Source: an uncultured Blautia sp.
GTDB taxonomy: Bacteria > Bacillota > Clostridia > Lachnospirales > Lachnospiraceae
Assembly (NCBI GenBank): GCA_934424575.1
Contig: CAKRXU010000018.1
Span: 1-53,738 of the forward strand
Direction: 5' to 3'
DNA: 53,738 nt
Made by a program: the position numbers and the translations under genes. Shown piece after piece: positions 26,051-33,798 of this stretch (within the stretch, counting starts at the first letter, position 1; each line of letters begins with the position of its first letter). Below the pieces are notes generated by a model. It made no database searches. It saw only the letters and a program-made list of their open reading frames with translations, and was not told the origin of the DNA.

Positions 26051-26287
26051 TCATATATCCAGACTCCATTTTCCCTCGATCTCATCTGCAAACTCTGCCT
26101 CGATCACACCAAGCTCATCCTTCTGTTCAAGCGGTACTGCCCAGGAAAGTCCGCAGCTTGCGGAGATCTCCCTCGGAACCGGGATCAGCCGCCCGGCGAT
26201 CCCGTTCTCCTTGCAGTATCTCTCCACCGCCATGGCTCCACTCGTACTGTAAAAAGTCAGCAGATATCTCGGAATCTTCTGGATCAT
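26051..26287 (-). CDS. DUF3343 protein (putative Se/S carrier-like)
   Basis: 78 aa. Small alpha/beta protein with the family features: an N-terminal strand and FYSTSGAMAVER helix, then LIPVPREISASCGLSW with the conserved Cys. The start overlaps the end of yedF by 4 nt (ATGA), so the two are translationally coupled. DUF3343 proteins are recurrent partners of YedF; a role as a persulfide or selenide carrier is proposed from context, not shown. Confidence 0.85.
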   Translation of the reverse strand: MIQKIPRYLLTFYSTSGAMAVERYCKENGIAGRLIPVPREISASCGLSWAVPLEQKDELGVIEAEFADEIEGKWSLDI

Positions 26288-26901
26288 GGTTTTACTACTT
26301 TGGCTGCTTTCGCAAGAGTCTCTACGATGTCATACATATTTGTGACTTCTCCAACCTGAAGTTTGTCTGTCAAACCGTAGTAATTCAGGCAGGTACCGCA
26401 GGTTTTGATTTCTACCCCCTGCGCTTCCAGACTCTTGAGATCCTCGAGAGAATCAGAACCTTCTGTTGTCAGTGTTGCACCGCCATTATAAAAAAGCATG
26501 GTCTTTGGAAGTTTCTCAAGCTGTGTCACTGCAAAAAGAAAGCCTTTCATCAGGACTTTGCCAAGTTCGTCGTTTCCACGGCCCATCGTTGCCGTATCTA
26601 CTGCGATCACAAAATCACCTTTGACATCCGGGATGCACTCTACGGTTTCTTCCTGCGTCTCTGACGGTTTCTGGTCTTTGACACGAATGATAACATGGAA
26701 TTCCTGGTCGGATTTTTTCTCAGAAAGAACTTCTGCCCCTGCATGTTTTCCCATTCTGGTAAGGTTCTGTACTGCTGTTTCATTGTCTACGAGCACAGTG
26801 ATCTCCGCATCTCCCTGAATGCCGTCCAGGACTTTCTTTGTCTTTACAACCGGGATCGGGCACTGTTCGCCTCTTGCGTCTACTGTATATTTCTGTTCCA
26901 T
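26284..26901 (-). CDS. yedF: Sulfurtransferase-like selenium metabolism protein YedF
   Basis: 205 aa. N-terminal TusA-like domain (1-75) with the CPIP motif and catalytic-type Cys14, then a DsrE-like C-terminal domain (about 95-205) with FYNGGA and a CGTC pair near the end. This TusA-DsrE fusion is the diagnostic YedF architecture, usually found in genomes that use selenium. No selA, selB or selD is visible in this window. Promoter at 26949-26977; first gene of yedF, DUF3343, unknown, csoR-like, mrp. Confidence 0.92.
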   Translation of the reverse strand: MEQKYTVDARGEQCPIPVVKTKKVLDGIQGDAEITVLVDNETAVQNLTRMGKHAGAEVLSEKKSDQEFHVIIRVKDQKPSETQEETVECIPDVKGDFVIAVDTATMGRGNDELGKVLMKGFLFAVTQLEKLPKTMLFYNGGATLTTEGSDSLEDLKSLEAQGVEIKTCGTCLNYYGLTDKLQVGEVTNMYDIVETLAKAAKVVKP

Positions 26902-26948
26902 AATTTACAACCTCCTGTATAATTTGTCTCAATTTTCACACTGCTATC

Positions 26949-26977
26949 ATTGTACCAGACCTTCTCTTTTTTTGCAA
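26949..26977 (-). promoter_or_regulatory. Predicted promoter of the yedF cluster
   Basis: Minus strand TTGCAA (26972-26977), 17-bp spacer, TACAAT (26949-26954), in the 240-bp gap shared with divergent xpt. Confidence 0.6.
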
Positions 26978-27065
26978 ACCATGCCGGAAGCCTGCTTCTC
27001 GTTAAAACGTTTCTTCGTCGCACACAAGATTTTTTGTATCTTTATAAAAAATTTGTCGAAAAGAA

Positions 27066-27094
27066 TTGAACTTCTGCGAAGAATAGAGTATCAT
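27066..27094 (+). promoter_or_regulatory. Predicted promoter of xpt
   Basis: TTGAAC (27066-27071), 17-bp spacer, TATCAT (27089-27094). The leader before the ATG at 27142 is only about 40 nt, too short for a purine riboswitch. Confidence 0.55.
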
Positions 27095-27141
27095 AAATAT
27101 AATTTTATAAAAACGAGAATTTTAGTCAAAGGAGATAAATC

Positions 27142-27714
27142 ATGCAGCTTTTAAAGGACCGTATACTGAAAGATGGAATCGTAAAACCAGGAAATATTCT
27201 GAAAGTAGACAGCTTTCTGAACCACCAGATGGATATTGATCTTATCAATGAGATCGGAAAAGAATTCAAAAGACGTTTTGCTGACTGCCCGATCACCAAG
27301 ATCCTTACGATCGAAGCATCAGGAATCGGAATTGCCTGTATCGCAGCACAGTATTTTAATGTGCCTGTAGTTTTTGCCAAAAAAGCGCAGAGCCTGAATC
27401 TGGATGGCGAAATGTACTGTTCCAAGGTAGAGTCTTTCACCCACAAGAAAGTCTATGACGTAATCTTATCCAAGAAATTCCTCGGACCAGAAGACCATGT
27501 TCTCCTGATCGATGATTTCCTTGCCAACGGATGTGCACTGCTCGGCCTGATCGAAATCGTCAAAGAATCCGGAGCTACTCTTGAAGGTGCCGGAATCGTG
27601 ATCGAGAAAGGCTTCCAGAATGGCGGCCAGAAGATCCGTGATATGGGTGTTCGTCTGGAATCTCTCGCGATCGTTGACTCTATGACTGATGATTCTCTGA
27701 CATTCCGCGACTGA
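27142..27714 (+). CDS. xpt: Xanthine phosphoribosyltransferase
   Basis: 190 aa, standard length. It converts xanthine and PRPP to XMP in purine salvage. Visible are the family N-terminus (MQLLKDRILKDG), TIEASGIGIACIAA and the PRPP-binding loop VLLIDDFLANGCAL. CAAAGGAG lies 8 nt before the ATG. It is monocistronic, without the pbuX partner and purine riboswitch seen in Bacillus. The gene ends near a hairpin (27759-27795) shared with the convergent lipoprotein gene. Confidence 0.95.
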   Translation: MQLLKDRILKDGIVKPGNILKVDSFLNHQMDIDLINEIGKEFKRRFADCPITKILTIEASGIGIACIAAQYFNVPVVFAKKAQSLNLDGEMYCSKVESFTHKKVYDVILSKKFLGPEDHVLLIDDFLANGCALLGLIEIVKESGATLEGAGIVIEKGFQNGGQKIRDMGVRLESLAIVDSMTDDSLTFRD

Positions 27715-27758
27715 TCCGTTACTGCTCGCAGTAAACTTTTGATTCATCGCAAATAACA

Positions 27759-27795
27759 ACAGCCGGAACAAAGTCTTATGCTCTGTTCCGGCTGT
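27759..27795 (+). terminator. Intrinsic terminator between convergent xpt and lipoprotein genes
   Basis: Perfect 12-bp stem ACAGCCGGAACA/TGTTCCGGCTGT with a 13-nt loop. The plus-strand side is followed by ATTTTTGTG. The minus-strand side has a weaker TGTTATTT tail, so it may work in both directions. Confidence 0.78.
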
Positions 27796-27807
27796 ATTTT
27801 TGTGTCT

Positions 27808-29286
27808 TTATTTCTTTGCCTTTTCGGTCGGCACTGGTTTCTCCGTGGCTGTCGGTTTCGGTGTGGAAGTCGGTTTCTTTGTGGGCTCTGCTCTTTCTGT
27901 CGGAGTTGGGGTTGGCTCTTCTGCCTCAGTTGGAGTCGGAGAAACTTCCTCTGGTGCTTCCGTTGGAGTCACTGTCGGCTCTGGTGTCTCGGTCGGTGTG
28001 ACCGGTTCCGGTGTCGGTGTCTCTGTCGGATCAGGCTCTACTTCCTTCTCTGAATAATATCCATTGTCGATCAGGATCTCATAATTGTCCCTGTCGATCA
28101 TCTGCGGCTCACAGAGATAACTTCCAATGATCTTTACGCCATTGTCATACTGCTCGTAATCATTTACTTCCGGATCATCCTCTCCGTGGAGATATACATT
28201 TACCATCTCCTCACACTGGTCCGCAAGTTCTCTGGAATCCATAAATACGCTGAATGCCTGTGTGCCAGATGCTATACGCTTCACTGCATCCTCCTTGCAG
28301 CCATTTCCTGTGATCATCGGCCAGATATCTGTTCCCGGAACTACACCAGACTCCTGAAGGGCTTCCTGCACGGCTCCTGCTGCATCGTCAAATCCTGTAC
28401 AGATGATATCCGGTGCTGCTCCATCTGGATAAAACTGCTCCAGAATCTCTGCTGCACGTGATTTTGCAGTGCTTTTGCTCCATCTTAAGATTCCTGTATC
28501 ATCAAAAGAGAGCTTACCCGATTTGCATACAAGAGTTCCATCATCCAGATATTCCTGCAAAGTCTCCATCAGACCATTATACAAAAATAACGCCTGCGTA
28601 TCATCCAGGGAGCCCATAAAAAATTCGATCGTTCTGGATTCTTTTGCCTCACGGACCTTGTCCAGATCTTCGCTCTCAATGATCTTCTTACCGATCATCT
28701 GACCGATCTGGCGTCCGCCAAATGTAACATAATAATTGACTGCATTGGTATCCATGATCAGATCATCATAAGAAAATACCGGTATCTCAGCTTCCTTTAC
28801 GCTCTCAAGAACGCTTTTGAGCCCATAAGGATCTACCGGTGCAATGACAAATGCGGAAACTTCCGCTGCTGTCAGTTCCTGGATCTGCGAAACTTGTCTG
28901 GACACATCATTCTCTGCATACTGGATCACGGGTTCATATCCGTCATCTGTCAGAGTGCTCTTGAATTCGTCTGCATCTCTCGTCCATTTCTCTTCGTTCG
29001 GAAGAAGAACGGCAATCTTTTCTCTCTGTTTCGTATCGGAAGATGCTTCTTTTTCGCTGTCTGAGGCCTCTGCATCATCAGAAGCTTTCTCAGCTTTGTC
29101 CTTATCTGATTTTTCATCAGGTGTCGGAGTTTCGGTCAGCTCTTCCTCAGCTTCTCCTGTTCCTTCTTTCTCTGTCTGTGCGCTTTCACTGGCAGCTTCC
29201 GTTGCCTCGTTTTTTTTGCCGCAGCCTCCAAGCATGGAGGTTGTCAGAAAAACTCCAAGTAAAATATATGCTGTCTTTTTTTTCAT
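27808..29286 (-). CDS. Orphan periplasmic-binding-type sugar lipoprotein with Thr/Pro-rich tail
   Basis: 492 aa. Lipobox LGGC (Cys22), then an acidic Ala/Glu/Ser/Asp-rich linker (about 25-90), a ribose/galactose-type (ChvE-like) binding domain (about 90-415: IAVLLPNEEKWTRD, APVDPYGLKSVLE, ICTGFDDAAGAVQEAL) and a tail of about 70 residues dominated by Thr, Pro and Glu (repeated TPTE-type units). No permease or ATPase gene is adjacent, so it may be a sensor-type binding protein rather than a transporter subunit. The tail could span or bind the cell wall or carry O-glycans. It starts 1 nt after the stop of the WYL-type regulator, so the two are coupled. Confidence 0.85.
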   Translation of the reverse strand: MKKKTAYILLGVFLTTSMLGGCGKKNEATEAASESAQTEKEGTGEAEEELTETPTPDEKSDKDKAEKASDDAEASDSEKEASSDTKQREKIAVLLPNEEKWTRDADEFKSTLTDDGYEPVIQYAENDVSRQVSQIQELTAAEVSAFVIAPVDPYGLKSVLESVKEAEIPVFSYDDLIMDTNAVNYYVTFGGRQIGQMIGKKIIESEDLDKVREAKESRTIEFFMGSLDDTQALFLYNGLMETLQEYLDDGTLVCKSGKLSFDDTGILRWSKSTAKSRAAEILEQFYPDGAAPDIICTGFDDAAGAVQEALQESGVVPGTDIWPMITGNGCKEDAVKRIASGTQAFSVFMDSRELADQCEEMVNVYLHGEDDPEVNDYEQYDNGVKIIGSYLCEPQMIDRDNYEILIDNGYYSEKEVEPDPTETPTPEPVTPTETPEPTVTPTEAPEEVSPTPTEAEEPTPTPTERAEPTKKPTSTPKPTATEKPVPTEKAKK

Positions 29287-29287
29287 G

Positions 29288-29899
29288 TTAAATTCCTTTA
29301 TATTCCTTTGCGAGAAGTTTCAGATAGTCTCTGTATGCAGCCGCTGTCTTTTTGGGTTTAACGATCGTGACGTCTCTGCCCATTGCAGTCAGCCAGCCGA
29401 AGAACTGCGGACCGGAGATCTGCGGTACTGTAACAGATATATATCCGGCTTCTTTATTCTTATAACTTCCATAAGTGCCAAAATATTCACGGATCGCTTT
29501 CTCTCTGGTGTCCCTGCACAGAAGTTTCATAGGTTTTTCTGCATCCTGAATCTCACTCTCATCCAGCACAAAATGCTTTACCAGAATCTCCTTAACAACT
29601 GGCTGTGCCTGCTCTTTCGTCTGTCTGGCTGCAGGCTTCGGTGTCAGTTCCTTCTTTTCTTCTGCCTTCTGACCTGCAAGATAATAGCCGCCCGGTCTTC
29701 CCCGTTTATATTTTACATCCAGTCCAAAGTCTCTCAGCGCGTCCAGATCATCATAAATACTCTTACGCTCTGCATTGATTCCGTACTCTGCCATTTTCTC
29801 GAGAATCTCCTGCATCGTTACTGCACGATTCTCCCCTGTCTCTTCAAGCAGATGTTCCAAAACCAGTATTTTTGCTTTCTGATTACGTGATTTTGCCAT
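29288..29899 (-). CDS. WYL/DeoR-type helix-turn-helix regulator
   Basis: 203 aa from ATG 29899 (AAGGGG 6-7 nt upstream). An N-terminal winged HTH (VTMQEILEKMAEYGINAERK, then a SIYDDLDAL recognition region) is followed by GRPGGYYL, a basic linker and a C-terminal region similar to the WCX end of WYL regulators (CRDTREKAIREYFG ... RDVTIVKPKKTAAAYRDYL). It is short compared with full WYL proteins (about 300 aa), so the WYL ligand domain is reduced. It is encoded immediately before the sugar-binding lipoprotein and may control it. Confidence 0.82.
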   Translation of the reverse strand: MAKSRNQKAKILVLEHLLEETGENRAVTMQEILEKMAEYGINAERKSIYDDLDALRDFGLDVKYKRGRPGGYYLAGQKAEEKKELTPKPAARQTKEQAQPVVKEILVKHFVLDESEIQDAEKPMKLLCRDTREKAIREYFGTYGSYKNKEAGYISVTVPQISGPQFFGWLTAMGRDVTIVKPKKTAAAYRDYLKLLAKEYKGI

Positions 29900-29948
29900 T
29901 TTTGTCCCCTTATTTGCCCTTTTATGTGTGATTATTCTTTTGCAAAAA

Positions 29949-29983
29949 GAAGGTGTCAAAAGCATTTGGCTCTCAGCACCTTC
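29949..29983 (-). terminator. Intrinsic terminator after gatD
   Basis: GAAGGTG/CACCTTC outer stem with an inner AGAGC/GCTTT stem, followed on the minus strand by five Ts (29944-29948). Confidence 0.7.
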
Positions 29984-30033
29984 GTGACCTTTTATATTTG
30001 AATTATATCCTCACCATATTTTGAATGCAAGCA

Positions 30034-30753
30034 TTATTTAACGAATCTGTGACAGATATAATCGTTGGCTTCTTTTTCCTGGCTGTCATCAAGCGGAGCC
30101 AGTTCGATCTGTTCTCCGTATTTCTTCTGCAGTGCATGCAGGATCAGCCAGTCTGCAAGCTGCGGATTCTTCGGAAGCAGCGGTCCATGAAGATAGGTTC
30201 CGATCACGTTCTTGTATACAACACCTTCATAACCGGATTTACCGTCATTTCCAGAACCGTAGAGAACCTTGCCGAGTGGTTTGTTATCGTTGATACATGT
30301 CCTTCCGCCGTGGTTCTCAAAACCAACGACCGGCATTTCAAACAGATCGCTCTGGAGAACGATATTACTGATGAGACGACCTTCCTCCTGCTCTGTATAC
30401 ATATCTACAAGTTCCAGGCCTTTGATCGTTCCCTGGTCCGTCTTGTAATAATTTCCAAGAAGCTGATAACCGCCGCAGATGGCGATGACAACTCCATTAT
30501 CCTCTACATATGCCTTGAAATCCTTCTGGATCTCTTTAAGTTTCTCACAGACAAGCATCTGTTCCCTGTCGGAACCGCCTCCAAGAAGCACGATATCAAG
30601 TTTGGAAAAATCAATCTTATCATTGATCTCATAAGCGATCGTTTCTGCCTCGATCCCTCTCCACTGGCATCTCTTCATCAGGCACTGGATATTACCTCTG
30701 TCCCCGTAAAGATTCAGGAGATCCGGATATAAATGTCCTATCGTAAGTTTCAT
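30034..30753 (-). CDS. gatD: Lipid II isoglutaminyl synthase, glutaminase subunit GatD
   Basis: 239 aa, class I glutamine amidotransferase of the CobQ-like type. Features: GHLYPDLLNLYGDRGN at the N-terminus, LLGGGSDREQ, nucleophile Cys in IAICGGYQLLG, and the His of YLHGPLLPKNP. It supplies ammonia to MurT, which amidates the D-Glu of the lipid II stem peptide to D-isoglutamine. The ATG overlaps the murT stop by 4 nt. Confidence 0.95.
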   Translation of the reverse strand: MKLTIGHLYPDLLNLYGDRGNIQCLMKRCQWRGIEAETIAYEINDKIDFSKLDIVLLGGGSDREQMLVCEKLKEIQKDFKAYVEDNGVVIAICGGYQLLGNYYKTDQGTIKGLELVDMYTEQEEGRLISNIVLQSDLFEMPVVGFENHGGRTCINDNKPLGKVLYGSGNDGKSGYEGVVYKNVIGTYLHGPLLPKNPQLADWLILHALQKKYGEQIELAPLDDSQEKEANDYICHRFVK

Positions 30754-32087
30754 TTCTGCTCTCCCTCCAGCTTCTTGAGTATATTTCTGGTACTGAACAG
30801 TGCGGTATAATTTACCAGCACATATAGATTTCCGGTTCCGTCAGCCACGCGGCTACGGATTGCCTTCTCGACATCAGCTTCCAGCATGGTCGGAATGTCT
30901 ACATATTTCATTCGAAGGCGCATATCCTGGCATCGGATGCCGCTGACTGTGATAGAGCGGATGCTCTCTTCCTGGAAACGGTCAAAATCCACATCCCAGA
31001 GCCAGGAAATATCGATTCCATCCTGTGCATTGTCATTGATCGCGATGATCACATCCTTCGGTGCACTGTCCTGCATCACAGCAGAAATATTCTGATTAAA
31101 ACCTGCCGGGTTCTTCGCAAGGTTCAGTGTCACACTGGTTCCCTGGATACGGAACTGCTCCATACGGCCGTTCTCCGGATTAAATTTCTTAAGCATATCC
31201 TGAAAATGCTCTGCCTTGAATCCGACAGTACGGATTCCCGCATAGGCAGCCAGAATATTGTACACGTTATAAAATCCCTTGTAATTTGCAGTGATCTTAT
31301 GATCTTCCACACGGAAAGAAAGCTGATCTCCCACCTGTACATCGGAAGCATCATATTCCGGAACCGGTCTCTGGAAACCACATTTCGGACATTTGTAATC
31401 ACCAAGCTGGCTGTAATGATAAAAACTGTACTGTAATCTCTCGCCACAGCGTTTACAGAAACGACCCTCGCGGATCTCATTTGTCTTGCTCTTCATGACA
31501 GGTTTGCTGATTCCGTAGTACGTACAGGCATTTCCGCTGTCCATTGCAAGATAAGCAGACAATGCATCATCTCCGTTTACCACAAGTTTCATCTTTGGTA
31601 CCTTGCGGATCATCTCTTCGAGGATATTCATGGTGATATCGATCTCACCATAGCGGTCAAGCTGATCGCGGAAAAGATTCGTCATAACCATATAATCCGG
31701 TCTGATCTGAGGAAAAATATATTTCGTGGATGCCTCATCCACCTCAATGCAGGCATAATCAGCCTTGATATGTCCGTTCAAACCGGCACCAAGTACAAAT
31801 GCTGCCACAACACCATTCAACATATTGGAACCGGTATGGTTACAGATGACTTTCTGTCCCTCTGCCTCCAGTGCAGCGCAGAGCATATTGTTGGTAGTCG
31901 TCTTTCCATTTGTACCGCATACTACAAAAATATCTTTTTTGACTTCTCCTGCCAGTTCTTTCAATACGGGCGGATATATCTTAAGTGCGATCTTTCCTGC
32001 CCAGGTCACACCCTGCCGTCCCATCTTCTTACAGGCAAATCCAGTTGCCTTGGCAGCCCAGACTGCCAGTATTCTTCTAACGTTCAT
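30750..32087 (-). CDS. murT: Lipid II isoglutaminyl synthase, Mur ligase-like subunit MurT
   Basis: 445 aa. Mur ligase central domain with the ATP loop GTNGKTTTNNML, DEASTKYIFPQIRPDY, and an inserted Cys4 zinc ribbon (CKRCG ... CPKCG) typical of MurT but not of other Mur ligases; a C-terminal DUF1727 domain binds GatD. It activates the D-Glu alpha-carboxyl of lipid II with ATP. It forms a two-gene operon with gatD, promoter 32129-32157, terminator 29949-29983. Confidence 0.95.
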   Translation of the reverse strand: MNVRRILAVWAAKATGFACKKMGRQGVTWAGKIALKIYPPVLKELAGEVKKDIFVVCGTNGKTTTNNMLCAALEAEGQKVICNHTGSNMLNGVVAAFVLGAGLNGHIKADYACIEVDEASTKYIFPQIRPDYMVMTNLFRDQLDRYGEIDITMNILEEMIRKVPKMKLVVNGDDALSAYLAMDSGNACTYYGISKPVMKSKTNEIREGRFCKRCGERLQYSFYHYSQLGDYKCPKCGFQRPVPEYDASDVQVGDQLSFRVEDHKITANYKGFYNVYNILAAYAGIRTVGFKAEHFQDMLKKFNPENGRMEQFRIQGTSVTLNLAKNPAGFNQNISAVMQDSAPKDVIIAINDNAQDGIDISWLWDVDFDRFQEESIRSITVSGIRCQDMRLRMKYVDIPTMLEADVEKAIRSRVADGTGNLYVLVNYTALFSTRNILKKLEGEQK

Positions 32088-32128
32088 GTGATTTATTCCT
32101 TTTTATTTTAACTTTATAGCTCCTACTG

Positions 32129-32157
32129 ATTTTACGACAATTTTGTTGATTTAGCAA
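32129..32157 (-). promoter_or_regulatory. Predicted promoter of murT-gatD
   Basis: Minus strand TTGCTA (32152-32157), 17-bp spacer, TAAAAT (32129-32134). Confidence 0.6.
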
Positions 32158-32204
32158 CTATCTATGAAAAGTTAGCAAAAAAAGGCAACCTGGTAAATTC
32201 TTTT

Positions 32205-32945
32205 TTATTCCATGAACATACTTTTCTCATTTAAATAATCCTGGTAACGTCTCTGCATTTCCTTCAGATACGTTCTTGAAATCGGAACGTCCATATCCCT
32301 CATAATAAATCCATCTGCCCTCATTCCAATCGTTTTACTGAGATTTACAAAAAAACTCTGATGACAGCGCAAAAACAAACTATCCTTTAATTGTTCTTCA
32401 AAATCATTAAGCTTTCCTCTGCAATGAACAACATTTCCATCTTCCAGGTGAAAATTTACCGTATGAAGACTGCTGGATATGTATTCGATATTGCTATGTT
32501 TGATCGTGTAAAACTGTGAGCGATAACGAAAACATACCACACGATCTTCATCCATATTCTTGGCATTTTCCCGTATATCACTCTCAAGAACATCAAAAAT
32601 TTCCCTGATATTTTTGATACTGATCGGTTTTAGTAAATACTGCCGGGCAAATACATCAAATGCCTGTCTATAATATTTTTCACTTTTTGTTGTAAAAATG
32701 ATCGTTATAGTTTTATTGACTTTCCGGATCCTCTGTGCAATTCGAATTCCATTATCTTCCGAAAAAATGATCTCCATAAAAATCAGATCAAATTGATCTG
32801 GATTCTTTATTATACATTTAAGTAATTGTTGAGGATCCGTAAATTTCGTAATCTCCACATCCAAAAGTAATCTTTTTATATATTCTTCAAGTATTTTCGT
32901 ATCCTTAGAATTCTCATCACAAATAGCAATTGCAAGTTGTCTCAT
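32205..32945 (-). CDS. LytTR-family response regulator with Glu at the phosphoacceptor position
   Basis: 246 aa from ATG 32945 (GGGAG 5 nt upstream); an upstream TTG in the same frame is less likely. N-terminal receiver domain (1-120) with the acidic pair Asp10/Glu11, switch Thr in IIFTTKSEKY and Lys in YLLKPIS. The usual phosphoacceptor Asp is Glu58 (LIFMEII; codon GAG at 32772-32774). C-terminal LytTR DNA-binding domain (about 140-240: KHSNIEYISSSLHTVNFHLE, FLRCHQSFFVNLSK, VPISRTYLKE). No kinase gene is adjacent. Glu often mimics phospho-Asp, so the protein may be active without a kinase. The promoter carries a G9 tract (33017-33025). Confidence 0.88.
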   Translation of the reverse strand: MRQLAIAICDENSKDTKILEEYIKRLLLDVEITKFTDPQQLLKCIIKNPDQFDLIFMEIIFSEDNGIRIAQRIRKVNKTITIIFTTKSEKYYRQAFDVFARQYLLKPISIKNIREIFDVLESDIRENAKNMDEDRVVCFRYRSQFYTIKHSNIEYISSSLHTVNFHLEDGNVVHCRGKLNDFEEQLKDSLFLRCHQSFFVNLSKTIGMRADGFIMRDMDVPISRTYLKEMQRRYQDYLNEKSMFME

Positions 32946-32988
32946 AAAATCTCCCAAACAAATATTTTCTTTTTCACAAATATATTTT

Positions 32989-33025
32989 ATTATAACATAT
33001 TCCTGAATTTATTTTACCCCCCCCC
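32989..33025 (-). promoter_or_regulatory. Promoter of the LytTR gene with adjoining G9 tract
   Basis: A perfect TATAAT (32989-32994, minus strand) is preceded by a non-consensus -35 region that abuts nine consecutive Gs (33017-33025, read as C9 on the plus strand). Further upstream two ACGTT direct repeats (33037 and 33046) could be weak LytTR half-sites. Confidence 0.5.
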
Positions 33026-33122
33026 TGATTTTTTTGACGTTTTTTACGTTATTAAAGTCATTTTTGCAAATTATGCTTCTATGTATAAAAAAATTGATTT
33101 TATCAAAATTTACATAAAAAAA

Positions 33123-33152
33123 GAGAAGACATCCTGTTACAGATATCTTCTC
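33123..33152 (-). terminator. Intrinsic terminator of the rpmJ-rplQ ribosomal operon
   Basis: GAGAAGATATC/GATGTCTTCTC stem (11 pairs, one wobble), 8-nt loop, then seven Ts on the minus strand (33116-33122). It lies 15 nt after the rplQ stop. Confidence 0.88.
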
Positions 33153-33167
33153 ATGTATTTGATCAAA

Positions 33168-33704
33168 TTATACTAACTCGATCAGAACTTCCATTGCTGC
33201 GTCACCTTTACGCGGTCCGATCTTAACGATTCTTGTGTAACCACCGTTACGATCTGCATATTTCGGTGCGATCTCTTCGAACATCTTCTTGGTCATGTCG
33301 ATGTCTTTTGTGTTTTTCTTCTTTCCAGCAGCTTTGGCCGGAACTTCTTTTACCGGGTAGAATACTTTAGCCATCTGACGACGAGCGTGCAGTCTGGATG
33401 GAGCATCTTTGGTAATTTCTTTCTGTACTTCGTCATATACGGTTACTTTCTTTCCGTCTACAACTTCTTTTACTCTCTTACCGTCAGCATCTTTGCGAGC
33501 AACTTTTGCAGTTACAGTAACTGTCTCGAAGTTGTCTTTCTCGCGAACTGCCATAGCGATAAGGCTTTCAGCGATCTTGCGAATCTCTTTAGCTTTAGCT
33601 TCAGTGGTAACGATCTTTCCGTTGTACAGAAGGTTTGTTACCTGGTTTCTTAACAGAGCTTTTCTCTGGTCAGAAGTTCTGCTTAATTTTCTATATTTTG
33701 CCAT
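33168..33704 (-). CDS. rplQ: 50S ribosomal protein L17, enlarged form
   Basis: 178 aa from ATG 33704 (GGAGG upstream), against about 115-130 in most bacteria. The core is intact: MAKYRKLSRTSDQRKALLRN at the start, LHARRQ in the middle, GGYTRIVKIGPRKGD at the end. The extra length is an insert of roughly 45 residues before LHARRQ (about residues 53-98, Lys/Val/Asp-rich) and a shorter Lys/Ala-rich insert after it. Last gene of the alpha operon half. Confidence 0.96.
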   Translation of the reverse strand: MAKYRKLSRTSDQRKALLRNQVTNLLYNGKIVTTEAKAKEIRKIAESLIAMAVREKDNFETVTVTAKVARKDADGKRVKEVVDGKKVTVYDEVQKEITKDAPSRLHARRQMAKVFYPVKEVPAKAAGKKKNTKDIDMTKKMFEEIAPKYADRNGGYTRIVKIGPRKGDAAMEVLIELV

Positions 33705-33798
33705 GTTATTTTCCTCCATCTGCGGGACATCCATACATGCTAGTTCGGTCTTACTGCATGAATGCTTAGGCATCCCCGCTCAAATTATTAAGAAGTGC

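Noticed and set aside
26902..27141. Purine riboswitch before xpt
   Set aside because: The predicted leader is only about 40 nt and no conserved purine-aptamer core was found.
27778..28057. Gly/Ser/Val-rich plus-strand frames
   Set aside because: Reverse image of the Thr/Pro-rich lipoprotein tail; they also run through the terminator hairpin.
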